This document shows positions 4,392 to 7,054 of a DNA stretch of 7,054 nucleotides, in pieces. Under the pieces are notes generated by a model. That model was not told the DNA's origin, searched no databases, and saw only the letters and a program-made list of their open reading frames with translations. Origin of the DNA: an uncultured Litorilinea sp. (GTDB taxonomy: Bacteria; Chloroflexota; Anaerolineae; Caldilineales; Caldilineaceae); contig CAKZVN010000138.1 in NCBI GenBank assembly GCA_937922105.1, forward strand, positions 1 through 7,054. Reading direction: 5' to 3'. Made by a program: the position numbers and the translations under genes. Position 1 is the stretch's first letter, and every line of letters begins with the position of its first letter.

Positions 4392-7054
4392 ATGCCGCCA
4401 TCATCCGTTGCCTCGACTACACCGTCCGCGCCCGCCGATCTACCCCGCGCTGCGCAGGGCGGTACATCCCCGTTGCTCACCACGTTCCGGCTCGCGCCCG
4501 ACCAGTTGGCCGCGCTCCCCCCCGATCTGCGCGACCAGTTGTTGGAGTATCTACTCGACTGGAACGAGATGGCAGACCTTGCCCAAGTCGTCGAATATCT
4601 ACGCGAAATCCACGGCCCCCTCCTCTTTCTCTTAGACTACCAAGCCCAAGCCGCGCTGGCTCAAGGGGATGCCGCACGCGCCCTAGAGACCATCGAGCGT
4701 CGCCAGCGGCGCAGCACCACCATCGCCAGCCAAGCCCAGGAAGCGCGCGCGCTCCTGGCAAGCGGTCACGCCGACCATGCCCTTGCCGTCGCCGAGGATT
4801 TGGCCGCGACCCACCCACGCCACGTGGAAGCGGTCTGCGCCGCCGCCGAGGTCTTTGCCGCCCAGCACGATTTTGCCCGTGCGCGTGCTTTGATAGAAGT
4901 CTGTCTAACCCATCGGCCCGGTGAGCCGGTATTGATGCTGACTCTCGCGCGCCTAGCGTGTGCAGCCAGTGATCTGGCGTTGTGCAAGGACCTGGTGGAC
5001 CGTTTTGGCGCAGGTGTCCCTGCCCTCATCGCCGACCGTGACCTGGCTTTGCTCGCCGAGCTGCACGATACTCTGGGCAACCACGAAAGCGCACAGGCTG
5101 TGCGTCTGGAGATGGCGCGTCGCCGCGCTTTACGGACTGCCGATCTCGCCGCCAAGCTGCGTCCTTATCTGGACCATGACCTCTCCCACGCAGGCGACGC
5201 CGCCGCGCTCTATCGCCATCTCTCCGGACCTGAATCCATCCCGCTCAGCCGCGACGAGCGCCGCACGATCCAGCTCGAAGCGGCGCGCCACTTCGGCTTC
5301 ACCAAACTGCGCGAGGGCCAGGCAGAGACCATCGCCGCCGTCTTGCGCGGCGAGTCGGTCCTCGCCGTCATGCCCACCGGTGCGGGCAAGTCGCTTTGTT
5401 ATCAGCTTCCCGCCCTCATGCTGCCCAAACCAACCCTGGTTGTCAGCCCACTCATCGCGCTCATGAAAGACCAGGTCGAAAGCCTTCCCCCAAGTGTGCG
5501 TCGCCGCGCCACCTTCATCAACAGCACCCTCACCGACGCGGAACAGGAAGCACGGCTGCGCGGCATCGTGGCGGGCGACTACCGGTTGATCTTCGTCGCG
5601 CCGGAGCGCCTGCGCCAACTCGGCTTCCTGCGCACCTTGCGCCGCGCAGGCGTGGCGCTCTTTGTCGTAGACGAGGCCCACTGTGTCAGCCTCTGGGGTC
5701 ATGATTTCCGCCCGGACTATCTCTTCATCCAAGAAGCGCGCCACGAGTTGGGCGACCCGCCTGCGCTCGCCATGACCGCCACTGCCCCGCCGCGCGTGCG
5801 TGATGAAATCGTGGATTACATTCACCGCGACGGAGCACGCGACCCCGGCAGCGCGACCGGCGTGCGTCGCCCGACGGTCATGGCGCTGGACATCTTTCGC
5901 CACAACCTGCATCTCTCCGCGCTCCAGTTTCACAACGAAGAGGAAAAGCTCCCCGCCCTCCTCAAATTCGTCACCCAAACCCAGGGGCCGGGCATCGTTT
6001 ATGTCAATAGCCGGCACAAGGCCGAAACGATTGCCTTTGCTTTGCGCGGCGCCGGCGTAGAGGCTGAGGCCTACCATGCAGGCATGGACGCGCGCGGCGC
6101 TGTGCAGGATCGCTTTATGGTCGGCCAAACGCGTGTCATCGTTGCCACCATCGCCTTCGGCATGGGGATTGACAAGGCCGACATCCGCTTCATCGTCCAT
6201 TTTCATCCCTCGCGCTCGCTGGCGGCCTACTACCAGGAAGTGGGTCGCGCCGGACGCGACGGCAAACCGAGCCAGGGCGTGCTCTTCTACAGCAACAACG
6301 ACTGGGCCAACCTCCGGCGCTGGGCCAAATCCGACGAATACAGCGTGGAACTGCTGGAGCGCATCTACGCGGCCGTTGCCACCCAACTGGGCATCCACAG
6401 CGACGCGGGCGACTCACGTGCGCCTGATGACGCTTCCGTGCTCGGCCCGGTCGAGGTGCGTCGTCTGCAACAAGTCCTCAATTTGGACGAAACGACTGTT
6501 CGCGTCGCCGTGAGCATCTTGGAGCGTGCCGACTTGCTGACGCGCGGCTTCGATCTCCCCCAAGAGATCGCCATCACCCTGCCGCGTCGCCTCAGCGCCG
6601 CAGCCAAGCGGGACGCGGACTTCCTCTATCTGCTCAAAGGGCTTGCCCTCGGCCCCGGTCAAGATGCCGCCTTCAAGACGCGCGACATCGCGGCCTTCAT
6701 GGAATGGCCCATGCACGAGGTGGAGAACCACCTGCTTAACTGGGAAAGCGCAGGCTATCTCACCGTCAAGAGCAGCCGTCGCGCCATGCTGATTGACCTG
6801 CCCCCGCGCCCACCCGACCTGCGTGCCCGCTTGGAACGCCTCCTGAGCCGTAACGTCGCGGTCGCCCAACGGCGCATTGACGACATGGTGGGCTATGCCA
6901 CCAGCGAAAGCTGTCGCCACGGCTACATCAGCGCGCACTTCGGCAGCCCGCCGCGCACCCGGTGCAGCGTGTGCGACAATTGCACCGGCGTCCGTCCCGA
7001 CCTGCCACGCGGCGAAGCCCCCCTCCACGAAGTGCCCGACGACGTGGACATCGA
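4392..7054 (+). CDS. TPR-RecQ fusion: RecQ-family ATP-dependent DNA helicase with N-terminal helical repeats, 3' end outside window
   Basis: This is a superfamily 2 3'-5' DNA helicase for recombination and repair; 887 codons are visible and no stop is reached. Residues 1-30 are a Ser/Thr/Ala/Pro-rich tail. About 40-260 are helical repeats with TPR character (for example ALAQGDAARALETIERR, VFAAQHDFARARALIEVCL). RecQ motifs follow in order: motif 0 FGFTKLREGQ (301-310), Walker A PTGAGKS (328-334), DEAH (427-430), TAT (462-464), AFGMGIDK (588-595) and QEVGRAGRDG (615-624). The zinc site is Cys841, 858, 861 and 864, with the same C-x16-C-x2-C-x2-C spacing as E. coli RecQ. About 216 residues lie between motif VI and Cys841, against 48 in E. 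coli RecQ, so an extra winged-helix-like module (about 650-810) is inserted. The ATG at 4392 is the only start downstream of an in-frame TGA at 4356; no clear Shine-Dalgarno precedes it. An HRDC domain, if present, lies beyond the window. Confidence 0.94.
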   Translation, partial: MPPSSVASTTPSAPADLPRAAQGGTSPLLTTFRLAPDQLAALPPDLRDQLLEYLLDWNEMADLAQVVEYLREIHGPLLFLLDYQAQAALAQGDAARALETIERRQRRSTTIASQAQEARALLASGHADHALAVAEDLAATHPRHVEAVCAAAEVFAAQHDFARARALIEVCLTHRPGEPVLMLTLARLACAASDLALCKDLVDRFGAGVPALIADRDLALLAELHDTLGNHESAQAVRLEMARRRALRTADLAAKLRPYLDHDLSHAGDAAALYRHLSGPESIPLSRDERRTIQLEAARHFGFTKLREGQAETIAAVLRGESVLAVMPTGAGKSLCYQLPALMLPKPTLVVSPLIALMKDQVESLPPSVRRRATFINSTLTDAEQEARLRGIVAGDYRLIFVAPERLRQLGFLRTLRRAGVALFVVDEAHCVSLWGHDFRPDYLFIQEARHELGDPPALAMTATAPPRVRDEIVDYIHRDGARDPGSATGVRRPTVMALDIFRHNLHLSALQFHNEEEKLPALLKFVTQTQGPGIVYVNSRHKAETIAFALRGAGVEAEAYHAGMDARGAVQDRFMVGQTRVIVATIAFGMGIDKADIRFIVHFHPSRSLAAYYQEVGRAGRDGKPSQGVLFYSNNDWANLRRWAKSDEYSVELLERIYAAVATQLGIHSDAGDSRAPDDASVLGPVEVRRLQQVLNLDETTVRVAVSILERADLLTRGFDLPQEIAITLPRRLSAAAKRDADFLYLLKGLALGPGQDAAFKTRDIAAFMEWPMHEVENHLLNWESAGYLTVKSSRRAMLIDLPPRPPDLRARLERLLSRNVAVAQRRIDDMVGYATSESCRHGYISAHFGSPPRTRCSVCDNCTGVRPDLPRGEAPLHEVPDDVDI

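Noticed and set aside
4517..4523. Run of seven C in the helicase N-terminal region as a possible frameshift site
   Set aside because: The frame is intact through it and the downstream protein is convincing, so no slippage or error needs to be invoked.
5130..6398. A 422-codon open frame on the minus strand opposite the helicase
   Set aside because: It is antisense to conserved RecQ motifs, its translation matches no family I know, and long antisense frames are common in GC-rich coding DNA.

Overview
The window carries five protein-coding genes and no RNA genes, mobile elements or CRISPR arrays that I can recognise. The DNA is GC-rich, codon use is GC-rich, and the coding density is that of a bacterial chromosome. 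A lipoprotein signal, a two-component sensor kinase and Shine-Dalgarno sites all point to a bacterium. The combination of a TPR-RecQ fusion, a PhnD-like sensor operon and an ADHFE1-type dehydrogenase makes a Chloroflexota-like organism my best guess, but this rests on general impression and not on a marker gene.

Layout. Positions 1-2170 on the minus strand form a two-gene operon. Its first gene encodes a PhnD-like periplasmic substrate-binding lipoprotein (1217-2170). The second encodes a membrane sensor histidine kinase of the NarX/DegS/LiaS type (HAMP plus HisKA_3), which starts at 1220, overlaps the first gene by ATGA, and runs off the left edge just as its ATPase domain begins. No ABC transporter permease or ATPase gene is in view, so the binding protein looks more like the ligand-sensing arm of the kinase than a transporter component. 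Positions 2171-2406 are a divergent intergenic region with candidate extended -10 promoters in both directions, a direct repeat flanking the leftward promoter and an inverted repeat around the rightward one.

On the plus strand, a GNAT acetyltransferase (2407-2892) is followed after 48 bp by an iron-type alcohol dehydrogenase (2941-4218) that closely resembles hydroxyacid-oxoacid transhydrogenase (mammalian ADHFE1). The two are probably co-transcribed. Region 4219-4391 holds a long stem-loop and then a good sigma70-type promoter. It separates them from a large RecQ-family helicase (4392 to beyond 7054) that has about 300 extra N-terminal residues of TPR-like helical repeats and an extra module of about 165 residues between the helicase core and the zinc site.

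How they work together: the left operon is a predicted envelope sensory module whose response regulator should lie just beyond position 1. The dehydrogenase belongs to 4-hydroxybutyrate/2-hydroxyglutarate metabolism. The helicase belongs to DNA repair and has its own promoter. I see no single pathway linking the three blocks. The items most worth a second look are the binding-protein/kinase coupling and the architecture of the helicase.
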